Shown one piece after another: positions 11,890 to 25,133 of a stretch of 64,000 nt of DNA (position 1 is the stretch's first letter; every line of letters starts with the position of its first letter). The stretch is from Strongylocentrotus purpuratus (Eukaryota; Echinodermata; Echinoidea; Camarodonta; Strongylocentrotidae), in the NCBI RefSeq assembly GCF_000002235.5, contig NW_022145601.1, forward strand, positions 22,795,389-22,859,388. Direction: 5' to 3'. The notes beneath the pieces are model-generated. The model saw nothing but the letters and a program-made list of their open reading frames with translations. It was not told the origin of the DNA and searched no databases. A program made the translations under genes and the position numbers.

Positions 11890-14560
11890 TAATTGTTAGG
11901 CTTCCTGGAATAAGTTTCAATTGATGTTTAGAAATTTCTGTTTGAACCCAGTAGACCCCGCTGGTTCGAGGACAAAAGAAAATTCTTTTTTCTTTTTCAA
12001 TAACAATATCGAAAACATGATAATAATTTACTGGGTGAAAAGTCAATAGTTTTTTTCACAGCAATAAACATCATAGTCGTGGTTAATTTTTGTACGTGGC
12101 ACTACGAGCCAATGACATATCAGATAGTTTCATTAACACCAGGTTTACAATTTTAAAGAAAATTGAATTTAAATCCTTGACCATGATCTCTTATTCTTTC
12201 TCTCTCACTCTATTTCTCTCTCTCTCTCTCTTTCTTACAATACAATTCAGAAAATGCATGTGCCCTTTTGACCCCCCCCCCCTCCCCTCGGAGCTTCGTC
12301 ACTGACTCTTATTCCGGACCGTAAGTCTTACAATTTAACACGTTTAAATGTACAGGTAACCTTGCACAAGTCGAAACCTCTTGGGACCACATAAATATAT
12401 TAGACTAATAAGAGGTAAATAACATATGTTTTGCATTATCTAGTTGAAAAAGTTGTATCAATTTATTCAAGGTTAACTACAAAACAGATGTGTAGTATAA
12501 ATTAGGAATAGGTTAAAGATGACCCCCCCCCTCTAAAAAATAAAAAAAAGTGCCGTATGTAGACAAACCCCCAAAAATGTATAGACTCCTTATGACAAAA
12601 AAGTTAGTGTGGAGCCCCGCACTTATGCAGGTTCCCAAACTATTTTGTTCATAGGCGGTCATGATTATAATTCTTTAGGGTTTGTATATGTTGAGGGCCC
12701 ACGCTCAAATTTCAAAATTGTTGGGTTCAGAGCTCAATGTGGGGGCCATCTGTATGATAATCTTGTTTTTAGAAGTCCTACATGACACCGGCCGCTTAAA
12801 ATCTCGAGCCGCGGATTCAAAGTTAAACGTTAAGAACAGCCCCTGCGGTCATCACTCTTTAGTGAGAAATTTGAAAAAGGGCACAATATTTTGGATGTCT
12901 TACGGTAGGGCCGCTTCACAACTCTTAATTTTGCCCTTCATTTGGATTCAGCTCATACCAAATCGCTTGTACTTGTATTGCCATCTAATGTAGGCGAGGA
13001 ACTTCGAGGAACTTCAAAGAAAATTGTGTCTTCTAACTGGACAAATTTGTATATTTCTTCATATTTTTGTAGTGATCATTTGCTGATGTGATATCGTGTT
13101 ATTTTACTTCATCCCTTGGCAGAAATTCGTAAGTTACAACTGTACTTGTTACTTCGCCCGTTGTGTTACCCATATTCCCAGCTATGACAATTAAGATACG
13201 GACGAACCGTTACCACGGTATACCTGGAACTTCTTCATTTAAGTATAAACTTCCGAAAGGAATTACATGTGACAGCATATATTTATTTCTTCAAGCTAAT
13301 TTTAGCTAATTTTTTCGCTGGAGTATACAAACAAACCTTTTAAATAATGGCCCCTTTCTGCCTAAATGACCATTAAATATAGGTACGGGTCAGTTGTCGG
13401 CCTTATACATTTTGTCAGGACTTATACATTTTTGACTAAACAAATGGTGACAAGGTGTCAGTTGTTAGCGACACACCCCAGTCGGAACCAAATGTGAGTA
13501 CCCCCCCCCCACCACATGGCATAATTTGTTAACCAAAAATAAAATATTTTATAAAGGAAGAAACCAATGAATTTATTAAAGATGAACATGAATAAACGAT
13601 TGAAGAAATAAATTGTCACATGTCACCAAAAAAACGTTTTAGTTCTACTCATTTTGTTTTTCTTTTTACTTTCCTGAAATGGAATATGGAATATGAATAA
13701 ACATTGTCACATTTCTTCCTCCAGGAAGAAAAATCACCCACATCCCCGTATACCCTATTATTAAGCGAGTACTCCCCCCCCCCCCCCCGAAAAAAAAAAT
13801 CAAAAAACCAACAACAAAAAATCAAACATTTGAAAACATGTAAAAAGTACTAAAAAAAGACATATATCTTTTGTTATAGTTACAATGAATATTTAGGGAC
13901 TCTAATTCTGTAGGCCTATTCTTAAACTACCATTGCATTGCTAATATAAGAAATGTTTTCATCAAAAGTTTTAATTACACAAAAATTACTCGAGTCTTGT
14001 CGGTACGGAGCCAGCTGATCTCTACACAGAGTACGTACATTCAAGAGAATTGCATACGATCCTTACAATAATATCAAATTGGCAACGCGCTATTTCTCGT
14101 CTGTTTCATGGTAGCTATGACCGCCCATTTTCGAAATATTTTCACCATGACGAGGTTTTCAATAGTTTTTTCGAGTTCATATTTGCAAAATCATATTATT
14201 TACATCGGCAAATGTGATTAGCTTTGGGAAATATTCGAATGGATTACATAATTTCATCGTACGATGGAGACGGAGAATGTGCTGTTTCACTCTCGTCGCA
14301 CGGTGAGTTTATACACGTGTACGAACGGAGAGTTGGCGGTCTCGTTCACGCAAATTTCTCTTAAATAACTTGTCAATTAAACTTATGTTTTATACGAACG
14401 GCAAGGATTCAGTCACGGGAATAAGCTGATTTGGATTTTGTGTATTTTTATCCTAATTTCTGGCTACCAAAAACTATGTACCACAAAGTCAGTCCAAAAA
14501 AAGAAAACTAAGCCCTAAAATCGCGCTCGGCCCACGGTCTAATATCCAGTCACGTAATCG
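11890..14560. other. Lipoxygenase intron 1 segment, no gene seen
   Basis: AT-rich DNA with poly-C runs near 12270, 12522, 13500 and 13770. No exon or complete mobile element recognised. Confidence 0.5.
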
Positions 14561-14570
14561 CACACACCCC

Positions 14571-14700
14571 CAGGCGCGGATCTACGGGGGGGGGGGGGGG
14601 GTTAGGGGGTTTAAACCCCCCCCCCCCCCCCTTGGGCGGCCCAAAACAAAAAACAAAACAAAAAGGAAAAAAAAAAAAAAAAAAAAAAAGAAAGAAAAAA
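14571..14700. mobile_element. Poly-G element end (CAGGCGCGGATC)
   Basis: CAGGCGCGGATCTACG followed by G and C runs and an A-rich tract. It is the same kind of left end as the hAT-type MITEs. No matching right end was found nearby; the zinc-finger fragment follows directly. Confidence 0.55.
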
Positions 14701-14790
14701 GAACGCACGCTGGAGAGAAACCCTTTCAAGTGCAAATATTGTGAGAAGATATTCAACTCATCTGGTAACTTAACCAAACACATGATAACT
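14701..14790 (+). pseudogene. C2H2 zinc-finger gene fragment, frameshifted
   Basis: One frame reads RTHAGEKPF, the standard linker between C2H2 fingers. The next frame reads FKCKYCEKIFNSSGN then LTKHM. This is one finger: C-x2-C, 12 residues, His. An extra T in the CCCTTTCAAG stretch puts linker and finger in different frames, and the second zinc-binding His is missing (Leu-Asp follows). It is a broken piece of a zinc-finger gene lying immediately after a poly-G transposon end. Confidence 0.75.
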
Positions 14791-14994
14791 CTGGATATAA
14801 CTGTGTATTTACTCTTACTTGATTTAAAAAGACGTTATCATGCACTGCTTTTTATGGTCTCCATTGTGTTAATAGATGCCAGGAAAACATCACTTACGGA
14901 GTTCAAATAAACACCCCAAAAAAAAATCGGCTCGCCGCTTCGCGGCTCGTGGACGATGCTCTGCATCGTCATTATTTTGGTCAAACCCCCCCCC

Positions 14995-15368
14995 TTAGCT
15001 ACCCCCCACGGACAATTACCCCCCGGAAATTTACCCCCCGGAGAATTACCCCCCAAGGACAATTACCCCCCGGAAAATTACCCCCCGGAGAATTACCCCC
15101 GAGGACAATTACCCCCCAAGGACAATTACCCCCCGGAAAATTACCCCCCGGAGAATTACCCCCCGAGGACAATTACCCCCGAGGACAATTACCCCCCGAG
15201 GACAACTACCCCCCGAGGACAATTACCCCCGAGGACAATTACCCCCCGAGGACAACTACCCCCCGAGGACAATTACCCCCCGGAAAATTACCCCCCGGAG
15301 AATTACCCCCCGAGGACAACTACCCCCCGAGGACAACTACCCCCCGAGGACAATTACCCCCGAGGATT
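14995..15368 (+). repeat. 17-bp minisatellite (ACAATTACCCCCCGAGG), array 1
   Basis: More than 20 units of 15-17 bp, mainly ACAATTACCCCCCGAGG with GAGAATTACCCCCCGG and AAAATTACCCCCCGG variants. Open frames of Pro/Arg/Asn/Tyr repeats here are by-products. Confidence 0.92.
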
Positions 15369-15979
15369 TTAATTTATTTATGACGGAATAGATTTGTTTC
15401 GTAGAGGGGTTGTGTATAAACATATTTGCAATAATCATATTTAATTATATTTTATGTGAATGTATGATAAAAATATTGTTAAGGAAGAGTTTTCTAGTAC
15501 TACAGTGCAAATAGGCGGGGAGCTCACAAGACACGTCACGGAGTTGCATATTTGTGTTTGCACCTTCAACAAATCATAATTTTCTAATTTTTAATTGGTG
15601 AAACTTCTTCAAACTCTAGGCCATATGAAAGCTAGAAACATCCACTACCTCCATTCCATCCTTGTGAAGTTTGACTTAATATGCCACATGTATTGAATCA
15701 AAGTCAATTGCCAGAAGACGCATGTATCAAATCAAAGTACGGAATTTACATTTCTTAGAAATTTAACAATACATTGCGCGCAGATGAGTACGCGTTACAG
15801 CCAGTCTCCCCCAAAATGGCACAACAAAGAAATTAGGATGTAAGATTTCAATGTTTATGCATCCTCTGTAACTTTTCTAATCAGCTGATCGTATATTTGT
15901 CTTTGTATGTATAATGGGCCCTCATCCATGATCTATTCCAAAATTAAGGTTTTCTTCATGTTTATAGATGTAATGTAAT

Positions 15980-16012
15980 GTATAAATATATATATATATA
16001 TATATATATTTC
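15980..16012. repeat. (TA)n microsatellite
   Basis: About 30 bp of alternating TA. Confidence 0.9.
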
Positions 16013-16873
16013 TGTTGTCATGGTGAACTAAAATATGTTTTCTTGTACTGTAATTTATTTTGAAATAAAAATTGCAGTCAAGTTAAATATATGGTATGCA
16101 CAGTGCCATATTAAAAGAAAATAAGTATCCGCTCTCTGGTACATTAATCTCAATGATTATGTAATTCCAGAGCAGCGTTTTTCAACTAGGGTGCCGCAAG
16201 AGAATGTTAGTTACATAACAACATTTTTTTGGAAAACGTTGATTTTGTGAGGAAAAAAATATCAGAAACGGTAAGAGTATTTATTTAAGAGAAAAAAAAA
16301 TGTAACAAAAATAATAAAATGTCTATCTTCCTTGCTCGCTGACAATATTTTGCGAATATATATCTTTTATTTCGAAATTAAATTGTTACCACACTCTCAT
16401 TATATTTATAAACATGATAAATCAAGGCAACGAGAGGCCCGAATATCCTCATATTCGTGTATCAAGGTCATGACCGAATATATCACTTTATATTCGTGTA
16501 CATTCGGCGGCGAGGTGCCCGTGTGACCGCGTAGAATGTAACCCGCACCGATCGTCCGCCTATTAGAGATCGATCGAGAGCGGAGAAAGAAGGAAGGAAA
16601 ACTAAGGGAAAGGGAAAGATGAGACAAAGGGAAAGGAAGAAGAAAAAAAGAGGAAAGAAGGAGATCGGGGGGGGGGGCGAAAGGGCTTTGCCTCCCAGGC
16701 TGTTGCCCCCCCCCCCCCCCCAGCAAAAAGAAAGAGAGAAGGAAGAGAAGGGAAAGAAAAAAGGGAAAAGAGGAGATAAAGGGAAGGAAAGAAAAGAAGG
16801 GGGGATATCAGTTGCAGTTTTCCCGCCAACCTTATCCTATGTACAGGTCAATGAAGACTACTTTTTGAAACTT

Positions 16874-16920
16874 AAAGGGATTGGGTAACTTTGTCTCAGG
16901 TTCTGAAACAAAATCCTGGA
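16874..16920. mobile_element. Terminal fragment of the TTAA-flanked MITE
   Basis: TTAAAGGGATTGGGTAACTTTGTCTCAG and following bases match the reverse complement of the right end of the complete copy at 47851-48235. No opposite end was recognised. Confidence 0.55.
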
Positions 16921-17709
16921 ATGATAGTTAGGGCTAGTTCTGATCGGAAAACGACCCAAATATCGGAGTATGGCTAGCTGCCCCAGGGCCTTGTTCTATA
17001 TACGGATCAGGCGAAAAAATACTTAAACAATTTCGGGGGCTACTTTTATGACTTTTGGGGGCTCTTTTTAGCATTTCGGGTAATTCACCCCGAGCCCCCG
17101 TGTATTTTTTCCCCTGATACGGATAAGTGAGCGCCCTGATGGGTCCACTTCTAACTCGTGTTTTTAGCCCTTCTTTCTTTACTTTTTTCCTTTCCTTTCT
17201 TTTTCTTTCCTTTCCTTTCTTTTTTTTTTCAAAGAGGGGGGGGGGGGGGGTCTGTCGCCCCCGTATATCCGCGCTTGAGTGACACCCACATAAACTAACC
17301 TTATTTATTAACGAACAAAAAAATAAAGAAAGAGCTCCTCGACACCATAGGTGTAAGTATTCAGTCAGTTGCTACCCCCCCCCCCCCCCTCACCAAAATA
17401 AACTTTTAAAGTGATTTTTTTTCTTTTCTAATTTGATACCAGTGATTTACAGATGTTGCTGAAATGGCCTAATTTTCCGGGATTTTTCCTCACTTTTTAG
17501 TAAATTATACTTTTTATGCGTTTGTTGGAGAATGACAAATATCAAAATTTACAGTCAGGCAAGAAATGTGCTTATTTACTATTTAGAGGCCTACATGTCA
17601 GGTCCCGCGGAACGGCGGGCTTGGGGGCTCAAGCCCCCCCCCCCCCCACACACACACACTTTTGAAAAACTATATTGAAGAAAATTAAATAGAAAGAAAC
17701 AGAAAAGAA

Positions 17710-18010
17710 AGTATGCTCATGTGACCGTAATTAAATGCCCATACCCCTGAGCTTCCGGGGGCTCTGCCCCCTGGACCCCACCTTAGGACCTAAGGCTGGC
17801 CGCTGGATGGTAATCTGACCTTAATTTGAATGCCTAAAACCCCTGCGCTTCCGGGGACTCCGCCCCTTGGACCATACGCCAATTAGTGACCTGCCAGTTT
17901 CATGAATAAAGTATTAGAATATGCTCATCTGACGGTAATTAAATGCCCCTACCCCCTGAGCATCCGCCAATTTGTGCTACGCTCTACCTTATCTTAAATA
18001 CTCTAGCCTC
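17710..18010. repeat. Three tandem, degenerate copies of the GGGGCTCCGCCC repeat
   Basis: The landmark CTCATCTGACCGTAATTAAA recurs, with changes, at about 17714, 17812 and 17926. The first two are followed by a GGGG(C/A)CTC(C/T)GCCCC block. Confidence 0.7.
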
Positions 18011-19486
18011 CCCCACTCACATTCAACCCCATTTTTAATCATTTTTATTTCCCATTTAACTCCTACATTAACCCTCGAAACGCCCCCAAATACTTGGGGC
18101 GGGGCTTGTTGTTGTTGTTGTTGCGATTAATGGCGTTTCCATCGTCATTCGATGATTTCCGCCAGGCAATGTGTGAGGGCGTAGTTACTGGTCCTCTCTT
18201 ATTACTTTTACTGTTGGATCGACGATAGCCTAGTGGCGTTGTGTTGTGCAATTAACAATGTCAGTAAATTGTTAGTAGTTATTTTCTGTATTGTTATTCG
18301 GCTTGTTATTTTAAAGAATTCGTTAGGAAAGAAAGGATGAAGTGGTCGAATATTAGTTGCGATCAGTTCATTACGTTATGACGTTAGTTTAAAACCTCTC
18401 TCCGTATAATGAAGCAATTTATACAATTTATACAATGAAGCAATTTATACCGAGGATAGTACCACTGTCACTAATAATAGCAAAACGTAACTAATACTCG
18501 ATTAATACTTAATTAATACGTAATTAATGTTTATAGCTGAGCATCACAGTTCATTGTACCTTCCACTGCCTTTTAAAAAAGCTACCACCTTTCCTATATA
18601 TTCCTCATTTCCTAGTAAGTGACCTAGATTTGGGCCTGTATCACGAGTATAATTATACTAGTAGTGAGTTGGTTGATGTACGAAGCCACGTACAAAAGTA
18701 TAATCGATTACAACAGTTATGGGGCCGATATCACGAGTATGCCTTCATAGAATAAAGGTTTTAAAGAAAATATTCACTTCTACTTTCAAAAGGACTGGCC
18801 CATTTGCTTTAAAAAAATTGTAGAGTTATTATTATGTAATTTCTAGAAAAAAATGTCAACCACATGATTTACAATGAGTTTAAATACATTGATTTGCCAA
18901 GTTGCTTCCTTTTATCAAATATACACGTAAAACAATGGGGGGACAGAATGTGCGGATAGCAAACCCGCATATAATGTCTGACGGACAAACGAAACTGGTA
19001 GGACAAACGGCGCGGTCACACCCGCATACAGTATCTTAAATCTTTTCAAGTGTGTTGATTACAACATTATGTTTTACCATTTTGAAAAAATCTTGTCCTT
19101 TTTTTTCTTGCTCGTTCGATAAATCAAGAATCAAATGTGCCCATACGTGTGTACATAGCACTTGACGAGTGCCAGAGTGATGCAAAATAAATAGTTTTCA
19201 TTTAAGAGGGTACTGTGTCTAAAATAACGCTGCTCAAGAGAAATGTATTTTTATGCATTTTGAGACGCGCTGGACAATTGCCTAAAACTTACATTCTTCG
19301 TAGAAAACAGCAACTACCAGGTGTTGCATACATTATAGTTAAAGGAAAATGTGTAGTAATGAGGATGATCACGCGTAAGTATTTGAACGAATGTGGGTTC
19401 ATGCACGGGATTGTATGGGCTCGTAGCCTTCACAACATCTCTCAATGTGTCAGATCGTCTTTTGCTATTGAATCCTGATTGTCCTC
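18010..19486. other. Lipoxygenase intron 1 segment, no gene seen
   Basis: A short (GTT)n run at about 18106-18122; otherwise nothing supported on either strand. Confidence 0.5.
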
Positions 19487-20092
19487 AAGGGGGTGGGGGT
19501 AGTTGTCCTCGGGGGTACATTAGTTATTCTCGGGGCGGGTAATTGTCCTCGGGGGGGGGGGGGATATTTTTCCGGGGGGTAATTGTCCTCGGGGGGTAAT
19601 TGTCCTCGGGGGGTAGTTGTCCTCGGGGGGGATTGTCCTCGGGGGGTAGTTTTCCGGGGGGTAATTGTCCTTGGGGGGTAATTGTCCTCGGGGGGTAGTT
19701 GTCCTCGGGGGGTAGTTTTCCGGGGGGTAATTGTCTTTGGGGGGTAATTGTCCTCGGGGGTAGTTGTCCTCAGGGGGTAATTGTCCTCGGGGGGTAGTTT
19801 TCCGGGGGGGAATTGTCCTTGGGGGGTTATTGTCCTCGGGGTAGTTGTCCTCAGGGGGTAATTTTCCGGGGGTAGTTTTCCGGGGGGTAATTGTCCTTGG
19901 GGGTAATTGTCCTCGGGGGGTAATTCTCCGGGGGGTAATTTTCAGGGGGGTAATTGTCCTTAGGGGGTTATTGTCCTCGGGGGGGTAATTCTCCGGGGGG
20001 TAATTTTCCGGGGGGTAATTGTCCTTGGGGGGTAGTTTTCCGGGGGTAATTTTCCGGGGGGTGATTGCCCAGGGGGTAATTGTCCTAGAACC
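19487..20092 (-). repeat. 17-bp minisatellite, array 2 (opposite orientation)
   Basis: About 35 units of GGGGGGTAATTGTCCTC and variants (TAGTTGTCC, TAGTTTTCC, TAATTCTCC): the reverse complement of the array at 14995. It ends immediately at the 5' remnant of the retrotransposon. Confidence 0.92.
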
Positions 20093-20099
20093 CGTTTCC

Positions 20100-20370
20100 A
20101 TATCAACAGACGCCACCATTTCAATACACCCAGTCACGTGAACGCACACATCCCCAGTCACTCCCACCAAGACAACAATACAACATGCCAATGAATCATC
20201 GCTCGACTTATGCTTCAGTAGTCAGTGCACCAACATCACGTAATCAGTCGTGCATTTCAAGGATGTGAATTCTGTGGAGAACCGAACCACCGCGCTCATT
20301 TCTGCCGACATGGGGCTCTACTCCAGTGCCGCCAGTGTCTGCAGACTGGTCATAAACTAAGATATTGCCC
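20100..20370 (+). pseudogene. Retrotransposon ORF1 remnant with two zinc knuckles
   Basis: A Gln/Pro-rich stretch (frame starting 20107) shifts frame near 20250 into two CCHC knuckles: CEFCGEPNHRAHFC and CRQCLQTGHKLRYC, both C-x2-C-x4-H-x4-C. A stop follows at 20378. Such knuckles bind nucleic acid in the ORF1 proteins of many non-LTR elements. The start is missing, lost by 5' truncation against the minisatellite. Confidence 0.75.
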
Positions 20371-20547
20371 CTACTACTAATATGGTGGCCAAGAAGAGAG
20401 CGCCTATAATAAATGTCATATGTCAAACCAGGATACTAATGTCAATATTATACCAGATATTTCTTCCTTCAAGAAAAAGTCTACGAACCATTTTTCACAA
20501 CAACTCAATCTTATAGATGGTAAAATCCCTAAACTATCGAAAGGAAG

Positions 20548-21645
20548 TCTATTTTTCATTTAAATATCAGAGGTTTGGTAAATAAGATTGATTTAATACG
20601 ATACCTTTTGTCCAATAATAATATTGATGTTCTTTGTTTTAACGAAACTTTTTGTGATTCTTCTATATCCGATAATGAAATGTCGATCGACAATTTAAGA
20701 GTTGAACGTAAAGATAGAACACGCCACGGTGGAGGAATAGCTATTTATATATCAGATAAGATTTTTTATACCAGAAGATACGATTTGGAAAGTCTGGATT
20801 TAGAAATGATATGTATTCAAATTACTTTACCTTTTCAGAAAAGCATGTATGTTATTAGTATATACAGATCTCCGTCATGTGATGTTTCATTTTTTGAAAA
20901 ACTTGAAGCAAGGTTGGAATCAATATGTTCTTCAGGTTCTTCAATAGATGAAATACTCGTTTTTGGAGATTTTAACTGTGATTATAGTAAATTAAAAGAT
21001 ACACGTTTATTTCACAAACTAGATTATTTGACGAGTTCGTACAACTTTATTCAATGAATCGATATTTTTACGCGCGTTACGAAAAACTCCGCCTCCATTA
21101 TTGATCTCGCTTTTACAACTCGTACTTCAAAAATTGTCGAACATGGATGTATAATGACTTCTCTTAGTGATCATTACATGGTGTATGTTATTCGAAATTT
21201 GAATTCAAGACAGAAAAAGTCTCTACCTAAAACTGTCTCCTTTCGCTCTTTAAAAGATTTTGACGATCAGGAATTTTATGATCTTTTAGAATCTGCATCT
21301 TTGTCAAATTTATGGGACATTGACGACGTCAATGTTTTCTGGAGAACCTGGAAATTAATTTTTACCTCTATTGTAAATAAAGTTGCACCAATAAAATCAT
21401 TTCGTGTTAAAGATCAATCGCTTTCGTGGATAACGTCACATATTAGAACACTGATGAAGAAAAGAGATAATATTCATAGAAAATTTTTGAAAGTAAAGAA
21501 AAAGATTTTATTGCAAAAAGATTCCCATTTAAATACAATGTGTGAAGAATTATGGTCAAAGTACACCAATCTAAGGAATGAGGTCAATATATCTATGTTT
21601 AAAAGTAAAACTGAATATTTAAAGAAAGAAATCAAGAAAATGTAA
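20548..21645 (+). pseudogene. Non-LTR retrotransposon ORF2, endonuclease part
   Basis: An apurinic-like endonuclease (EEP) domain. HLNIRGLVNK opens it, then FNETF (catalytic Glu), HGGGIAIYI, YRSPSC, GDFNCDYS (20965-20988) and SDHYMV (21166-21183) follow in family order. An in-frame TGA at 21055-21057 interrupts it. The frame also differs from that of the zinc-knuckle stretch, and shifts once more near 21640 before the reverse transcriptase. The element can no longer make an intact ORF2. Confidence 0.88.
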
Positions 21646-23459
21646 ACGATGTTTCAAAGATGTGGAAATGTTTAAAGTTATTATTACCAACAAAATCCTC
21701 ATCATTTCCTTCCATTCTTTACGACAATGATATGGTGTTTAATAACGATGACGCTATTGCCAATGCATTTAATGATTATTTTATTCGAATAAATGCTAAG
21801 CTCGCGCAAGAGATGAATGTCATACAAGCCGAAGAACATGATATTGGGGATGTTTTTAATTGCTATCCTTCCAATTATGTTTTTAACTTTGTTTCCACCA
21901 ATGAAAGCTATGTTGAAAAATTGATTTCAAACTTGGATTCTAACAAAGCAACAGGGTCTGATGATATTAATATTATCTTCCTAAAAAAGTCTAAAGCTTT
22001 TATTGTACCAACCATTACTCAATTGATTAATTTGTCTTTTTCAACAGGAGTCTTTCCCAATGATTGGAAGTATGCAAAGGTTTTTCCGTTATTCAAAAAA
22101 GGCGACATTAACAATATTGGTAATTTTCGTCCAATTTCCATCTTACCTGCAATAAGTAAACTCATTGAAAGGACTGTTCATCAGCAATTGTATGATTATT
22201 TAATAGAACATAATATCCTCAGTAAGACGCAGTTCGGGTTCCGGCCAGGTCATTCTACAGCCTCGGCTCTTGGGGCTTTAACAGACAGTTGGTTACACTG
22301 CATAGATAAAGGCCTCATTGTAGGGGCTCTTTTTATTGATTTAAGACGAGCTTTTGATACGGTTAATCCAGATATTTTGTTAAATAAGTTAAAGACAATA
22401 GGTTTGAGTAAGCTATCATTAGCTTGGTTTGACTCGTATTTAAATAATAGAAAACAATATGTTGCTATAAAAGATTCTAAATCAACTGATCGCTGTATTT
22501 CTGTTGGAGTTCCACAGGGATCTATTTTGGGCCCGCTCCTATTTTTGATTTATATAGATGATATGTCAGAACTTTTGAAACATGGAAAAATTGTAATGTA
22601 TGCCGACGACACGACACTTTATGTAAGTGGACCCACCTTTTCGGATGTACAAATTAAATTGCAAAGTGATTTTAATGTTATATGTAGATGGATAAAATGT
22701 AATAAACTCTATTTGAATGTTGATAAAACCAAATTTATGATCATCGGAAGTAAACAAAGATTAAACCATTTTAAAAATGACAGTATTACATTAAAGTATG
22801 AAGATATATGTGTTGAACAATGTAAGATCTTTAAATGTCTAGGTATTATGATCGATGAAAACTTATTATGGTCTGATCATGTAGATTATTTATGTAGAAA
22901 AGTGTTTGCCGGACTTGCCATGCTTAGAAGAGTTAAACCATACGTAGATGACATTTCATTGAAATTATTATACACATGTCTCATACAATCACAAAATGAT
23001 TATTGTTGCGAAATTTGGGGAAACAGGTTTTTAAGTCATATAGATAAGATAACTAAACTACAAAAGAGGGCTGCAAGAATGATTTTAAACTGTAATATGT
23101 ATACCCCATCAAAGGAATTATTTACTCGCATGAAATGGATACCATTTCAAGAGAGGGTTAAATATTTTAGATGTGTATTTGTTTTTAAATGTCTTAACGA
23201 TTTATCTTCAGACTTTCACAAAGATGTTTTTCAAGAAGTATCAACTCAAGATAATTTTTACACACGGCAATGTACTCGTCATGACCTGATTATTGATAAA
23301 TGTCATACTGAATACCTTAAGAATGCAATAAGTTATGATGGTGCTTCTCTATGGAATAAATTAACTTCTAATATTAAGCAGATAAGTAATGTAAAGACCT
23401 TCAAATTGGCACTTAAGAAATATTTTTCCACCTTGCCGTTGAATCAGGATAGGTTTTGA
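21646..23459 (+). pseudogene. Non-LTR retrotransposon ORF2, reverse transcriptase part
   Basis: About 600 residues of open frame. Reverse transcriptase blocks are in order: NKATGSDDI, FRPISILPAISKLIE (from 22125), QFGFRPGHST, FIDLRRAFDTV, GVPQGSILGPLLFLIYI, and the catalytic YADD at 22599-22610. A C-terminal region contains LQKRAARMIL. No RNase H follows. This set and the short-tandem tail point to the CR1/L2/Crack/Daphne-like group; the exact clade is inference. It is open by itself but separated by a frameshift from the endonuclease. It lies in intron 1 of the lipoxygenase gene, antisense to it. Confidence 0.9.
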
Positions 23460-23785
23460 GGAACACCTTTTTTAAATTATTTTTTACTGCTAGTCTGCCT
23501 CTATTTTTCTTTAAGCTCTCTCTCTCTCGCTTCTTTTACTTAATCCTTTACTCTCTTAGCAAGTGATCTATTTATAATAGCATTCATCATAATTGACACT
23601 GATTAATATGTTTGATATTGTATATTTATTTTCAATATGTAATACTTTTCTATTTATGTATTCATACCTAATTTTTTGTTTTATCTTTTTAATTGTAAAT
23701 ACATGTTTTACAGGGCCTCATGGAAGACCAACTTTTTGTTGAATGGGCTACCCTGGTGAAATATAAATAAATAAATAAAAATATG
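23460..23785 (+). mobile_element. Retrotransposon 3' UTR and (TAAA)n tail
   Basis: AT-rich 3' region ending GGGCTACCCTGGTGAAATA and a short (TAAA)n run at about 23760-23782. Ending in a short tandem repeat rather than poly-A is usual in CR1/L2-type elements. Confidence 0.75.
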
Positions 23786-23969
23786 ACGGTCCCGGCCGTG
23801 ATTTATCCATGGTTGGTGTAAAAGATATTTTTTCCCTTTCATTTCTACTTACCTAATTGTGTGCTATCACAATCATGATTGTTTCATTTTCCCTTTAAAG
23901 CAGGCGCGTAGCTTGGGGCGGTAGGGGCAGTAAGAGGACATAGGACGAAAAAGGAGCAGACAAAGAAAC

Positions 23970-25133
23970 ATTTTTGAAAATTCTGACAAGTCGAGAACAG
24001 TACCACGAATCGTCTTCTTTCTCTAATAATTTAATGAAATGTCAAAAGTTCCGCGCATCGCTCGGGAGGGGGGCAACTAAATTCAGACAAGGATTGGGAG
24101 TCAAGAATGGTGAAACGAATCATCTTCTTTCTCTAATAATTTAATGAAACGTCAAAGCTTCCACGCTTCCACGGGGGAAACTGCATTCAAACAAGGATTA
24201 AGAGTCACGAATCGTCTTCTTTCTCTAATAATTTAATGAAACCTCAAAGCTTACGCGCTACGCGCGGGCAGGGGGAAACTGAATTCAGACAAGGATTAAG
24301 AGTCACGAATCGTCTTCTTTCTCTAATAATTTAATGAAACCTCAAAGCTTAAGCGCTACGCGCGGGCAGGGGGAAACTGAATTCAGACAAGGATTAAGAG
24401 TCGAGAATGGTACAAAGAATCGTCTCCTTTCTCTTATAATTTAATGAAACGTCAAAGCTTCCGCGCTTTGCGCGGGAGTAGGGGGGGGGGCGGGAACTCA
24501 ATTCAGACAAGGATTAAGAGTCGAGAACGGAACAACGAATCATATTCTTTCTCTAATAATTAAATGAAACGTTAAGCTTACGTGCAAAGCGCAGGAGGGG
24601 GGCTGAATTCAGTCAAGTAATAAGAGTCGAGAATGGTACAACAAATCTTCTTTCTTTAATAATTAATGAAAGGGCAAAGCTTCCGCGCTTCGCTCGGGCG
24701 AGGGGAAACTGAATTCAGACAAGGATTAAGAGTCGAGAATGGTATACAACGAATCGTCTTCTTTCTCTGATATTTAATGAAACGTCAAAGCTTCCACGCT
24801 TCGCGCGAGAGGGGGGTGGGGGAAACTGCATTCAAACATGGATTAAGAGTCACGAATCGTCTTCTTTCTCTAATAATTTAATGAAATGTCAAAGCTTCCA
24901 CGCTTCGCGCGAGAGGGGGGGGGGAACTGGCTTCAAACAAGGATTAAGAGTCGAGAATGTTACAACGAATCGTCTTCTTTCTTTATTAATTTAATGAAAT
25001 GTCAAAGCTTCCGCGCTTCGCGCGGGAGGGGGTAAAGTGAAATCAGACAAGGAATACGAGTCCAGAATTGTACAACAAATCGTCTTTTTTCTCTAATAAT
25101 GAAAGGTCAAAGCTTCCGCGCTTCGTGCGTAAT

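Noticed and set aside
14995..15368. CRISPR-like array
   Set aside because: Units are contiguous with no unique spacers; a minisatellite in a eukaryotic genome.
14949..15383. Pro-rich repeat protein (PPEDNYPP-type)
   Set aside because: It follows directly from the 17-bp minisatellite, is open in more than one frame, and has no promoter or splice context.
19520..20191. 223-codon minus-strand Pro-rich open frame
   Set aside because: Same minisatellite in reverse; its start overlaps the retrotransposon ORF1 remnant.
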